64,000 nucleotides of DNA from CAWAMD01 sp963783045. Its GTDB lineage: Bacteria; Actinomycetota; Nitriliruptoria; Nitriliruptorales; Nitriliruptoraceae. Location of the stretch: assembly GCA_963783045.1 (NCBI GenBank), contig CAWAMD010000002.1:62001-126000 (forward strand), given 5' to 3'. Both the position numbers and the translations under genes were made by a program. The notes under the pieces were generated by a model. That model was given only the letters and a program-made list of their open reading frames with translations, was not told the DNA's origin and did no database searches. This document shows, piece after piece, positions 28,634-37,611 of this stretch. The stretch's first letter is position 1. Every line of letters begins with the position of its first letter.

Positions 28634-29317
28634 ATGTTCAACCCGATCCGCACCATCGCCCGCCCGATGCTCGCTTCGATGTTCGTCGTCGGCGGACTCG
28701 ACGCCGTCAGGAACCCCGAGCAGAAAGCGCCGAAGGCGCAGCGGGTCGTCGAGCCCCTCACGCAGCAGGTCCCACCGCTCGACACGCTCGACACACCGCA
28801 GGCGGTCCGGCTCAACGGTGCGGTGCAGGTCGTCGGAGGAATCGCCCTCGCGCTCGGCAAGATGCCGCGTCTCGCGTCCGCCGCGCTGGCCGCGTCGCTG
28901 CTCCCGACGACCGTGGCCGGGCACCGCTTCTGGGAGGAGTCGGACCCGCAGGCGCGCGCGACCCAGCAGATCCACTTCTTCAAGAACGTGTCCATGCTCG
29001 GTGGCCTGCTCCTGTCGGTGCTCGACACCGAAGGCCGGCCGAGCGTCGCCTGGCGCACCCAGCACGCCGCGGAGCACGCCGGGATCCGCGCCGATCAGGC
29101 GCGCCGTGAGGCCTCCCTGGCCGCGGAGGCCGCGACGGAGCGGGCGAAGCGCGCCACGGCCGATGCCCGGGCCGCCGGCAAGCGGGCGAAGCAGCGCGCG
29201 GAGCTCGAGGCGAAGCACCAGGCCGACACGCTGAGCACGCGTGCCGAGCTGGTGAAGAAGAAGCTCACGCCGGACGTGGCGGACGCCAAGCGCGTCGTCT
29301 CGGCCATCCGCTCCTGA
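28634..29317 (+). CDS. DoxX-like membrane protein with Ala/Lys-rich coiled-coil tail
   Basis: 227 residues from ATG at 28634 (GGGAG upstream). The first 150 residues are a four-helix DoxX-type domain: RPMLASMFVVGGLDAVRNP, VRLNGAVQVVGGIALALGKMPRLAS, ASLLPTTVAGHRFWEE, IHFFKNVSMLGGLLLSVLD. The last 75 residues (RREASLAAEAATERAKRATA...) form a long charged helix. DoxX domains are linked to redox homeostasis at the membrane in mycobacteria; the actual role here is unknown. Confidence 0.85.
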   Translation: MFNPIRTIARPMLASMFVVGGLDAVRNPEQKAPKAQRVVEPLTQQVPPLDTLDTPQAVRLNGAVQVVGGIALALGKMPRLASAALAASLLPTTVAGHRFWEESDPQARATQQIHFFKNVSMLGGLLLSVLDTEGRPSVAWRTQHAAEHAGIRADQARREASLAAEAATERAKRATADARAAGKRAKQRAELEAKHQADTLSTRAELVKKKLTPDVADAKRVVSAIRS

Positions 29318-29459
29318 GGCGGCTCTCCACGGCCCCGCCGCCTCGGTCCCCGGTCATCGCACCGGTCGTGCGGCCGTGTCCCTCTCACCGCTGACGATTC
29401 GGTAGCGGCGCCGCTGCGACGGGTCGGGCACGCTCGCAGGATCTCATGGGAGGGAGATC

Positions 29460-29936
29460 GTGGGTCGTTGTCTGATCGTGGCGAACCAGACGGCCGGGGG
29501 CGCGGAGCTGGAGGATGCCATCCGGACCCGGGTGACATCGGGGTTCACCAGCTTCTTCGTCGTCGTGCCGTGCATCAAGCCGGAGCTCGAGGCCGAGGGC
29601 TGGGTGCCTGCCGACCCGATCATCGGTATCGAGTCACCCGATCCGTTCGCGAGGGATGCGGCAGCGGAGGCGGCCGAGGAGGGACGCCGCCGGGCGCACC
29701 ACCGGCTCGATCGGCTGATCGACCGAATCCGCGAGCTGGGTGGAGAGGCCGACGGCGAGGTGGGCCCGAGCGACCCGCTGGCGGCGGCTGAAGCGGCGCT
29801 GGAACGCCAGCCCGTCGACGAGGTGATCGTCTCGACGCTGCCGGCCGGGATCTCGCGCTGGCTCAAGATGGACCTGCCGAGCCGGCTGTCGCGTCGGATG
29901 CCCGTGCCGGTCACGACGATCGAGACCGGCGCCTGA
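29460..29936 (+). CDS. Universal-stress-like small Rossmann-fold protein
   Basis: 158 residues from GTG at 29460 (GGGAGGGAG upstream). It begins GRCLIVANQTAGGAELEDAIRTR and ends DEVIVSTLPAGISRWLKMDLP then VTTIE, an alpha/beta pattern like a reduced UspA domain; the Usp ATP-binding G-x-x-G-x-x-x-x-x-G-S/T is not seen. Related proteins are common near membrane transport genes in actinobacteria. Function unknown. It converges with the P-type ATPase. Confidence 0.65.
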   Translation: MGRCLIVANQTAGGAELEDAIRTRVTSGFTSFFVVVPCIKPELEAEGWVPADPIIGIESPDPFARDAAAEAAEEGRRRAHHRLDRLIDRIRELGGEADGEVGPSDPLAAAEAALERQPVDEVIVSTLPAGISRWLKMDLPSRLSRRMPVPVTTIETGA

Positions 29937-29938
29937 CG

Positions 29939-29961
29939 GCAGGCGGGACGCGGCCGCCTGC
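29939..29961. terminator. Hairpin between convergent genes
   Basis: 8-bp perfect stem gcaggcgg / ccgcctgc with a 7-base loop, lying in the 40-bp gap between the Usp-like gene and the cation ATPase. It may serve both strands. Confidence 0.6.
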
Positions 29962-29976
29962 GCCCGCGGGCGTTGT

Positions 29977-32649
29977 TCACGCATCGGGGGCGGCAGACCA
30001 GCGACGGATGCGCGCCTGCGCCTCGGCGACGAGGATCGGCAGCGTGGCCAGGGCGGCCGCCAGCCCCCACTGTGCCGGCGACAGCGCGGTCGTGTCGAAC
30101 AGGGACTGCAGCACACCCACCTGCACGACGGCGACCTGCACGACCAGGACGAGTCCGAGCGCAGCCCACACCCAACGGTTCGTGAACAGGTGCCGGGTGA
30201 ACACCCCGGCGCGTCCACCGCGGACCGCGAGCACGTTGCCGAGCTGCAGCAGCACGAACGTCGTGAAGGTCAGGGTCCCGGCGGCGGGCCCGTCCGTGAA
30301 GGCGAGCACGCCCAGGGTGACCGCGGTCATGAGCACCGCCGTCGGGACCAGCGACCACAGGACGCGGGCGTCGAGGATGGACGCGTCGGCGTCGCGCGGC
30401 CGACGACGCATCACGTCGCGGCGTGGACGGTCGACCCCGAGGGCCATGGCCGGCGGACCGTCGGCGATGAGGTTCACGAACAGGATCTGCAGGGCGCTGA
30501 ACGGGCTGGCGAGCCCGATGAGCCCGGCAGCCAGGATCGTCGTGATGGCCGCGAGGTTCGTGGTCAGCTGGAAGCGAACGAAGGTGACGATGTTGTCGTA
30601 GATGGTCCGGCCACGCTCCACAGCGGTGACGATCGTGGTGAAGTCGTCGTCCGCGAGCACCATGTCGGCGGCTTCCTTGGTCACCTCCGTCCCGGCGACG
30701 CCCATGGCGACGCCGACGTTGGCGCGACGCAGGGCCGCGGCGTCGTTGACGCCGTCGCCCGTCATGGCCACGACCTCGTCGTTCGCCTTCAGGGCGTCGA
30801 CGATCCGGACCTTGTGCTCGGGGGAGACACGCGCGCAGACGCCGATGTCCGTGATGGCGTCGGCGAGCTCGGGATCGGAGAGCCGGTCGAGGTCGCGCCC
30901 GGTGACGACGCGGCCCTCGATCCCGATCTCGCGGGCGATGGCGCGGGCGGTGCCGGGATGGTCGCCCGTGATCATCTTCACCGCGATGCCGGCCCGCAGG
31001 CACAGCGCGATCGCGTCGGCCACGCCGTCGCGGGGCGGATCCACCATCGCGACGAGCACCTCGAGCGTCAGGTCGTGCAGCCGATCGGCGATGGCCTCCG
31101 GGGTGGTCGGCGGCTCACCTTCCACGCTCCGGGATGCCACGGCGAGGACCCGCTGGCCACGCTCGGCGAACCGCTCGAGCGCGGCGTCGATCGCGCCGTG
31201 CGTCGCGTCGTCGAGCGGGCGCGGGCCCTGGGTGCCTCTCACGGCGCTGGACCGCGCGAGGAGCACGTCCGGTGCCCCCTTCACGGCGATCAGGGGGTCA
31301 CCGTCGGCCCCGTCCACGACGGTGGCCATGAGCTTGGTCCCGGAGTCGAAGGGAAGCTCGCCGCGGCGCGGCGCATCACGCCGCACGCCGTCGGTGTCGA
31401 CGCCGGCGGCGGCGGCTGCGAGCAGCACGGCGATCTCGGTCGGGTCACCGACATGCCGGTCATCCCCGGCGAGGGTGGCGTCGGAGGCGTGGGTGGCCAC
31501 GACGAGGGCCTGGCGAACCGAGGCCGCGACGGAGGAGCCGAACGCGCCGTCGGTGATCTCCAGGTCTTCGCCGTCGTGCCACACGGCCACGGGGGTCATC
31601 TCGTTCTGCGTCAGCGTCCCGGTCTTGTCCGTGCAGATGACCGTCGTGGATCCCAGCGTCTCGACCGACGCCAGGCGTCGCACGATCGCCTGCCGCTTGG
31701 CCATCTGGCTCACGCCGACGGCGAGGGTGACCGTCACGACCGCGGGCAGGCCCTCGGGGATCGCGGCAACACCGAGGGCGACCGCCTCCAGCAGCGCCTC
31801 GCCGACGGGAGTGCCCCGCAGCAGGGCGAGCGCCAGCACCACGGCCACGGCGGCCAGGACGATCCCGATGAGCCGCGTTCCGAGGGCGCGGAGCTGCTTC
31901 TCCAGCGGGGTCTCGGTGTCCACCTCCGTGGACAGCATCTCGGCGATCTGGCCGACCTCGGTCCGCATCCCCGTCCCGGTGACGACCATCTCGGCACGAC
32001 CGCGCACCAGGGTCGTGTTCATGAACAGCTCGTTGGCACGGTCCCCGACGCCGAGGTCGTCACCGTCGATGGGGCCGGCGCCCTTGTCCGCCGGGACGGA
32101 CTCCCCGGTCAGCATCGACTCGTCGGCGGCCGTCGCGGACGCGCTGAGGATGCGCCCGTCGGCCGGGACCCGGTCCCCGGCCTCGAGCAGCACCACGTCC
32201 CCGGGGACCAGCGAGTCGGCGGCCACGTCGACGGCACGACCGTCGCGGCGGACGGTCACCTCCAGCGCCAGCATGCCCTCCAGCGCCGCCAGCGCGTTCT
32301 CGGCTCTGCCCTCCTGCACGAAGCCCAGGACGGCGTTCAGCACGAGCACCCCCGCGATCACCGCGGCGTCCTTCAGGTCACCGACGACGCCCGCCAGCAC
32401 GGCCGCACCGAGCAGCACGAGGACCAGCGGGTTGGCGAACTGGTCGGCCAGGCGGCGCCACGCGGGGCGCCGCTCGGGCTCCGCGAGGCGGTTCGGGCCG
32501 TGCTCCTCGGCTCGACGGGCGACCTCGTCGGCGGACAGGCCGGTCGCCGGATCGACGCCGAGGTGACGCGCCGCCTCGTCGGTCGAGAGCCGGTGCCAGG
32601 CGGGACCGTCGGGACGCTGCGGATCGAGGAGAGCGGACGGTGCGGGCAT
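29977..32649 (-). CDS. Cation-transporting P2-type ATPase (Ca2+-like)
   Basis: 890 residues from ATG at 32649 (GGAGG six bases upstream). Order: N-terminal cation ATPase domain with HLGVDPATGLSADE, membrane helices, actuator TGES, membrane motif AAIPEGLPAVV, phosphorylation site DKTGTLTQNEM, nucleotide domain with KGAPDVLL, hinge MTGDGVNDAAAL and a C-terminal six-helix module. The IPEGLP form and overall layout fit bacterial calcium/magnesium exporters of the PMR1/SERCA group. The ion cannot be fixed from sequence alone. Confidence 0.92.
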   Translation of the reverse strand: MPAPSALLDPQRPDGPAWHRLSTDEAARHLGVDPATGLSADEVARRAEEHGPNRLAEPERRPAWRRLADQFANPLVLVLLGAAVLAGVVGDLKDAAVIAGVLVLNAVLGFVQEGRAENALAALEGMLALEVTVRRDGRAVDVAADSLVPGDVVLLEAGDRVPADGRILSASATAADESMLTGESVPADKGAGPIDGDDLGVGDRANELFMNTTLVRGRAEMVVTGTGMRTEVGQIAEMLSTEVDTETPLEKQLRALGTRLIGIVLAAVAVVLALALLRGTPVGEALLEAVALGVAAIPEGLPAVVTVTLAVGVSQMAKRQAIVRRLASVETLGSTTVICTDKTGTLTQNEMTPVAVWHDGEDLEITDGAFGSSVAASVRQALVVATHASDATLAGDDRHVGDPTEIAVLLAAAAAGVDTDGVRRDAPRRGELPFDSGTKLMATVVDGADGDPLIAVKGAPDVLLARSSAVRGTQGPRPLDDATHGAIDAALERFAERGQRVLAVASRSVEGEPPTTPEAIADRLHDLTLEVLVAMVDPPRDGVADAIALCLRAGIAVKMITGDHPGTARAIAREIGIEGRVVTGRDLDRLSDPELADAITDIGVCARVSPEHKVRIVDALKANDEVVAMTGDGVNDAAALRRANVGVAMGVAGTEVTKEAADMVLADDDFTTIVTAVERGRTIYDNIVTFVRFQLTTNLAAITTILAAGLIGLASPFSALQILFVNLIADGPPAMALGVDRPRRDVMRRRPRDADASILDARVLWSLVPTAVLMTAVTLGVLAFTDGPAAGTLTFTTFVLLQLGNVLAVRGGRAGVFTRHLFTNRWVWAALGLVLVVQVAVVQVGVLQSLFDTTALSPAQWGLAAALATLPILVAEAQARIRRWSAAPDA

Positions 32650-32940
32650 GGAGCGCCTCCAGACGGACGGGCATGCGCTGGCATGCACGTCGTTGTGGAG
32701 GTCTCCCTACCGCCGGGGCGGCCGACACCCCCGGGCCCGTGCGGACCGTGCTGACGATGGTGTCGCGCTGAGGTACTCCCCTCGCTACCCGAAACGGTAC
32801 GCCGTCCGGACCGCCGCGTCACCGTCCCGCGCCACCCTGCACCGCGCCGCGCACACCCCCCATCCGCAGGACCTCGCGGACACGAAGGCCCGCTCCTCCC
32901 CCGCGCCCGACGACGGTCTCCCGCCGCCGCCGGCCCGGCC

Positions 32941-33603
32941 TTAGCCGGACGTGTCCCCCGACGACGCGCCCCCGCCCTCGGCGGTGTTCGACGACAGCGA
33001 CTCGATGTAGGCGATGATCTTGTCCAGATCCTGATCGCTCACGTTCAGGTTGGGCATCACCCCGGTGTTGAAGCCCTGGCGGGCGAACGCATCCGGCTCC
33101 TTCACCGACTGCTCGATGTACTGCCGGTCCACGGTGACCGTCTCGCCGGAGTTCAGGGTGACCTGCGAGCCCCACAGGTCCTTCCAGGTCGGCCCCACGA
33201 TCGTGGTCCCGTCCACGCTGTGGCACTGGACGCAGCCATAGTCGGACGCCAGCCGCTGCCCCGCCGCCACCGCCGGATCCTGTTCGGGCTGTCGGTTGAT
33301 GTTCAGCCGCGACGCGCCCACGCCACCCACGCCGAGCGCATAGGCCGCGCCGAGCAGCGTGGGGACCGCCGCCGCGATCACCACCACGACCCGCTGGCCG
33401 GTGCCGAGGCGATCCCGACTGTTGGCCATCGCCACGCCGACCAGGATCCCGGCCGCCGCCATGATCGCGACCACGATCGCCACGGGGCGGGTGTTGTACA
33501 GCAGGATCAGCGCGAACCCGCCGACCAGCACCCCGATCGCCAGCAGCACCGCCACGGGGATGAACACGGGCAGGAACGCCCGGTCCCGAAACGAGCGACG
33601 CAT
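32941..33603 (-). CDS. Membrane-anchored c-type cytochrome
   Basis: 220 residues from ATG at 33603. Three hydrophobic helices in residues 8-90 (FLPVFIPVAVLLAIGVLVGGFALILL, VAIVVAIMAAAGILVGVAM, VVVVIAAAVPTLLGAAYAL) and a C-terminal cytochrome c domain with heme site CVQCH (about residue 125) and distal Met likely in GVMPNLNVSDQDL. Similar c-domains are found as electron carriers beside cytochrome oxidase. The gene is 53 bp after the Crp/Fnr gene, so its expression may follow that operon. Confidence 0.88.
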   Translation of the reverse strand: MRRSFRDRAFLPVFIPVAVLLAIGVLVGGFALILLYNTRPVAIVVAIMAAAGILVGVAMANSRDRLGTGQRVVVVIAAAVPTLLGAAYALGVGGVGASRLNINRQPEQDPAVAAGQRLASDYGCVQCHSVDGTTIVGPTWKDLWGSQVTLNSGETVTVDRQYIEQSVKEPDAFARQGFNTGVMPNLNVSDQDLDKIIAYIESLSSNTAEGGGASSGDTSG

Positions 33604-33656
33604 GAGCGCATCCTTCCTCGTCGCCTCGCCGGCCGACCATAGATCGTCCGCGGCCA

Positions 33657-34577
33657 TCACCCAATCGGGGCGGACCACCGCGCGACGGGGTGACGGCCGG
33701 GACGGGCGGCGCTGCGGCGTCCCGGCCCGGGGGTGGATGGGCGTTGGCGAGAGCGGTCACCGGGGGCGTCGGAGCCGATGCCGTGCTCGGCGACCTCGCG
33801 CAGGCGGGCCGGGTCGGCGACCGCGACCCAGCGGCGGCCGGTGCGGACGAGCCCGCGACGCCGGAGGCGCGCGAGGATCCGGCTCACGGTCTCGGACGCG
33901 CAGCCGACGAGGCCGGCGATGTCGTCGCGTGTCAGCGGGGCGTCGATGAGCGTGGCGCCGTCGTACGGGGTTCCCAGACGGTCCGCGAGCAGTAGCAGGG
34001 TGGCGGCGATCCGCTGCTCGACGGTGGCCGAGCCGGCCCGGGCAAGGGTGTCCTCCGCCCGGCGCAGACGCCGACCGATGGCGGTCAGGGCGTCGCGCGC
34101 GACGCCGGGATGGCCCTGCAGGACCGCATCGAGGTCGGCCGTGGTCAGGCTCAGCAGGCATCCCGGCGTGAGCGCCCATGCGTTCTCGGCGTAGCGGTCC
34201 TCGCCGAGCGCCGGAAGCGCCCCGAGGAAGCCGCCCGGCCCGAGGACGTCCAGCAGGATCTGGTCACCGTCCTCGGTCGTGCGGGTGAGCTTGGCCGTCC
34301 CCGTCGCGACGACGTAGAGCCGTTCGGCCCGGCCGCCCGCGAGGTAGACGGCTTCGCCGGCCACGATGCCCCGCATCCCGCAGCGCGCATCGACCTCGGC
34401 AAGCGCGTCCGGATCGAGGGAGGCGAAGAACGGGACGGCGGCGAGCGCCCGCTGCCGAACCCCATGGGTGCAGGTGCGTGGGTCGGCATGCGGGATGGTG
34501 ACCGGGCTGCGGCGCCCCAACGCTGGCCTCCCGGAGGGTCGGGAAGCCAGCGTAGGACCGGCGGACGCGGAACGCAT
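33657..34577 (-). CDS. Crp/Fnr family transcriptional regulator
   Basis: 306 residues. Cyclic-nucleotide-binding-like beta roll with FFASLDPDALAEV, GGRAERLYVVATGTAKL and LGPGGFLGALPAL; C-terminal winged HTH with PLTRDDIAGLVGCASETVSRILARLRRRGLV, the standard Crp/Fnr recognition helix. The cAMP pocket residues are not obviously kept and no Fnr cysteine cluster is present at the N-terminus, so the signal is unknown. Its ATG overlaps the ATPase stop (TGATG), implying coupled translation with the metal pump. The last 40 residues are a disordered basic tail. Confidence 0.88.
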   Translation of the reverse strand: MRSASAGPTLASRPSGRPALGRRSPVTIPHADPRTCTHGVRQRALAAVPFFASLDPDALAEVDARCGMRGIVAGEAVYLAGGRAERLYVVATGTAKLTRTTEDGDQILLDVLGPGGFLGALPALGEDRYAENAWALTPGCLLSLTTADLDAVLQGHPGVARDALTAIGRRLRRAEDTLARAGSATVEQRIAATLLLLADRLGTPYDGATLIDAPLTRDDIAGLVGCASETVSRILARLRRRGLVRTGRRWVAVADPARLREVAEHGIGSDAPGDRSRQRPSTPGPGRRSAARPGRHPVARWSAPIG

Positions 34578-36616
34578 CAGCGTGTCGGGGAGTCGGCCAC
34601 GGGGCGGGCCCGCGCCGGCGGGGCGGACGGGGCGGCGATGGCGTCGCCGCGTCGGCTGCGCAGCAGACGGATCGCGTTGAGGATGACGACCAGGACCGAT
34701 CCCTGATGGACCAGCATCCCCCCGGCCATCTCGACCTCGCGCGCCAGGACGCCGGCGAGGAGCAGCCCGACCGTCAGCAGCGCCACCGTGACGTTCTGGC
34801 GCATGACGCGCACGGTCCGCCGGGAGAGCTGGAGCGCCTCGGCGAGCCTCGAGAGACGGTCGGTCGTGAGCGCCACGTCGGCGGTCTCGATCGCGACGGG
34901 GGTGCCGGCGACGCCCATGGCGATGCCGACATCTGCGGTGGCGAGCGCCGGTGCGTCGTTGACGCCGTCGCCGACCATGGCGACGACATGCCCGGCGTCC
35001 TGCAGCCCACGGACGGCCCGCAGCTTGTCGTCGGGCGACATGCCCGCGTACACCGCGTCGACGCCCACGGTGTCGGCCACGGCGCGGGCCACCGGCTCCG
35101 CGTCGCCCGTGAGCATCACGACGTGATCGATTCCGATCGCGTGCAGCGCCGCGACCGCCTCGGCGGCATCGTCGCGGACCCGGTCGGCCAGCGCGAGCAG
35201 CCCGACGACCTCGTCGTCGCGCATCACCAGGACGGCGGTGCGGCCAAGGGCCTGCTGGCGTGCGAGGGCGTCGGTGGCGGTCGCCGGGATGGTCACATCG
35301 AGCGCTGCGGCCAGCGTCGGGGTGCCGACGGCGACGCGCCGGCCCGCGTCGACGGCTTCGACGCCGCCGCCGGCGTGCGCCACGAACCCGTCGGGTGTGT
35401 CCGGGATGGTCACCCCGGCGGCCCGTGCGGCCGTGAGGATCGGCGCGGCCAGGGGATGCTCGGACCCGGCTTCGGCCACCGCGGCCCAGGCCAGCAGCCT
35501 CCGCTCGCTGACGCCCGGGACCAGCGGCACGGTCGCGACCAGGTCGGGCCGCCCTTCGGTGAGCGTCCCGGTCTTGTCGAGTGCCACGGCGGAGACCCTG
35601 CCGACCTTCTCGAGGTGCTCGCCACCGCGGATCAGGATGCCGCGACGGGCCGCGCGGCCGATACCGGCCACGACGGAGATCGGCATGGAGATGACGAGGG
35701 CGCCGGGGCACCCGATGACGAGCAGCGTCAGCGCGAGCCGGACGTCGCCGCTGAGGGCGTAGGCGCCGGCCGCGAGCACCACCACCGCGGGGGTGTACCA
35801 GCGGGCAAAGCGCTCGATGGCGCGCTGGGCGGGGACCTTGTCCTCCTGCGCCTCCTCGACCCGCCGGATGATCCGCCCGAGTGCCGTGTCCCCGGCGATG
35901 CGGGTCGCGCGGACCTCGAGTCGTCCGCCGCCGGTGGTCGTGCCGGCGTTCACCGCGCTTCCAGGGGACTTCTCGACGGGCATCGACTCCCCGGTGATCG
36001 TGGACTCGTCCACGGCCGCGGCGCCGGCGACGACCTCGCCGTCCACGGGGATGCGGTCACCCGGCCGCACGATGACGGTCTCGCCGACCCGGACCTCGTT
36101 CGGGCGAACCTCGACCTCCACGCCGTCGCGGCGGACGCGGGCCACCTCGGGGACGAGCTCCAGCAGCCGGGCCAGGGCCCGGCGGGTCCGCCCGACGGTC
36201 GACGCTTCGAGCGCACCTCCGAGCGCGAACAGCCACGTGACGGCGGCCGCTTCCCACCAGTCGCCGACGACCAGCGCCCCGACGGCGGCGATCGTGACGA
36301 GCGCCTCGATGCCGACCCGTCGGATACGGAGGTCGCGGACGGCACGGAGCGCGATCGCGGCGCCCGCGACGAGGGTCGCCGCGAGCAGGCTCACCGAGCG
36401 CAGATCCGGCGCGAGCGCGGCCGACCAGCGCCAGCCGAGCAGGGCGGACAGCGGGCCGGATCCCTGCCCCAGGGCGAGCAGGCCGCCGGCCACGACCGTG
36501 GCGACCCATCGTCGACCCGACGTGGTCCGCAGCCAGGTGGCCGGCCCCCGCCCGGGCGTGTCGCCGGAGCGGGAAGAGGGTGTGGAGGGACGAGCGGGGG
36601 CGAGGATCGGGCTCAT
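34577..36616 (-). CDS. P1B-type heavy-metal-translocating ATPase with CPG motif
   Basis: 679 residues. Actuator TGES, phosphorylation site DKTGTLTEG, SEHP (heavy-metal hallmark), GDGVNDAPAL. The ion-binding membrane motif reads IGCPGALVISMP: CPG rather than the CPC, SPC or TPC of characterised copper, zinc and cobalt pumps; the last helix carries HQGSVLVVILNAIRLL. There is no N-terminal HMA domain; instead the preceding gene encodes a free HMA protein one base away. Metal specificity is open. Confidence 0.92.
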   Translation of the reverse strand: MSPILAPARPSTPSSRSGDTPGRGPATWLRTTSGRRWVATVVAGGLLALGQGSGPLSALLGWRWSAALAPDLRSVSLLAATLVAGAAIALRAVRDLRIRRVGIEALVTIAAVGALVVGDWWEAAAVTWLFALGGALEASTVGRTRRALARLLELVPEVARVRRDGVEVEVRPNEVRVGETVIVRPGDRIPVDGEVVAGAAAVDESTITGESMPVEKSPGSAVNAGTTTGGGRLEVRATRIAGDTALGRIIRRVEEAQEDKVPAQRAIERFARWYTPAVVVLAAGAYALSGDVRLALTLLVIGCPGALVISMPISVVAGIGRAARRGILIRGGEHLEKVGRVSAVALDKTGTLTEGRPDLVATVPLVPGVSERRLLAWAAVAEAGSEHPLAAPILTAARAAGVTIPDTPDGFVAHAGGGVEAVDAGRRVAVGTPTLAAALDVTIPATATDALARQQALGRTAVLVMRDDEVVGLLALADRVRDDAAEAVAALHAIGIDHVVMLTGDAEPVARAVADTVGVDAVYAGMSPDDKLRAVRGLQDAGHVVAMVGDGVNDAPALATADVGIAMGVAGTPVAIETADVALTTDRLSRLAEALQLSRRTVRVMRQNVTVALLTVGLLLAGVLAREVEMAGGMLVHQGSVLVVILNAIRLLRSRRGDAIAAPSAPPARARPVADSPTR

Positions 36617-36617
36617 G

Positions 36618-36836
36618 TCAGAAGCCTCGCGGGGCGGACCGGTAGCCGGCGTCCGCGACCGCAGCGACCAGGGCGCCGGTGTCGACGAGCTCGGGGTCGT
36701 GGTGGACCTCGATCCGGCCGGTGGAGACGTGGACCGTGGCGCCCTCCACGCCGGGCAACCGGGCGAGCCGGCCCTCGATCTTGCCGATGCAGGACGGGCA
36801 GGACAGGTCGTCGCTGTAGAGGTTCGTCGTCGTCAT
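36618..36836 (-). CDS. HMA-domain metallochaperone
   Basis: 72 residues from ATG at 36836 (GAGGAG upstream), a single ferredoxin-like heavy-metal-associated domain. The metal site is DLSCPSCIGKIEG (Cys-x-x-Cys). Its stop is one base before the ATPase start, so it is likely a detached metal-binding domain delivering the ion to that pump. First gene of an operon with the ATPase and the Crp/Fnr regulator. Confidence 0.92.
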   Translation of the reverse strand: MTTTNLYSDDLSCPSCIGKIEGRLARLPGVEGATVHVSTGRIEVHHDPELVDTGALVAAVADAGYRSAPRGF

Positions 36837-36913
36837 CGGGAGTGCTCCTCGTGCGGTGGCGGTGCCGTTCACCGCCTCGAACCTCACGCTACGGAGGTCC
36901 CGAGAAGCCCACC

Positions 36914-36927
36914 CTGACCCAGATCAG
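36914..36927. promoter_or_regulatory. FNR/CRP-like palindrome upstream of the metal operon
   Basis: ctgacccagatcag is a 14-bp site with matching CTGA and TCAG ends, in the TTGAT-N4-ATCAA layout used by FNR-type regulators but with two changed positions. It lies 78 bp upstream of the HMA start. The regulator encoded at the end of this operon could be what binds it. Binding is inferred, not shown. Confidence 0.4.
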
Positions 36928-37030
36928 ACAACGGCCAGCCCGTGTGACCGACGGCCGTCCGGGTGCCCCTGGCCGAGCCACCGGAGGCTCGACGCCGGAT
37001 CAGGACCGCCGACTCCAGCGTCGTGGCGGC

Positions 37031-37375
37031 CTACACGCCTGCGGGACCGATCGGTCCTGCGCCGGTGGCCCCGGCGGCGTGCTCCTTGAGCTCGACGAAG
37101 ACGACCCGGGTGGGGGTCTCGCCGATGTTGTGGCCGGCATGCTGCTGGGCCGGGAGCCACGCCACCGTGTCGACGGGGATCTCCACATCACGCTCCCCGC
37201 CGTCCGCGTACAGGCGCCGGCGGAACGAGGACAGCGTGTACATCACGCTGTCGGGATGCTCGTGCGGGGTGGTGCGGTCACCAGGCTCGTCGCGGTACTC
37301 GAGCACCCGCACGCGCTCGTTCTCGAAGATGACCTTGTAGAGATCGGGGTTTGTCACCACGGGGTCGAGATCCAT
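37031..37375 (-). CDS. Small cupin-domain protein
   Basis: 114 residues from ATG at 37375. Single cupin barrel: VRVLEYRDEPGDRTTPHEHPDSVMYTL carries the His-x-His metal pair (H-E-H) and later WLPAQQHAGHNIG the second His. This arrangement is common in uncharacterised actinobacterial cupins. No partner gene points to a substrate. Confidence 0.82.
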   Translation of the reverse strand: MDLDPVVTNPDLYKVIFENERVRVLEYRDEPGDRTTPHEHPDSVMYTLSSFRRRLYADGGERDVEIPVDTVAWLPAQQHAGHNIGETPTRVVFVELKEHAAGATGAGPIGPAGV

Positions 37376-37611
37376 CGCCTGCCTCTTCTCGCGGTCGTCG
37401 CAGCAGCGAAGACGGAAGTCTTCCATCTGCCGGCCCGGATGACGAGAGAAACCTCCGGCTCCCGCCGGGCGAGACGGCCCGGCGCGGCCCGGCCCGATCG
37501 CGGGTCTGCTGCCCCTCGCCGTGAGCAGCGGCCGGGGCTACGGTCGAAGACACGGCCCGTGCCGTGGAACAGGTCGTCAGACCTCCAGCCGTCAGACCTC
37601 GAGGAGGCCCT

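Noticed and set aside
26081..29218. 1045-codon open frame on the minus strand across the hotdog, YeiH and DoxX genes
   Set aside because: It covers well-supported genes on both strands and shows no family motif; GC-driven.
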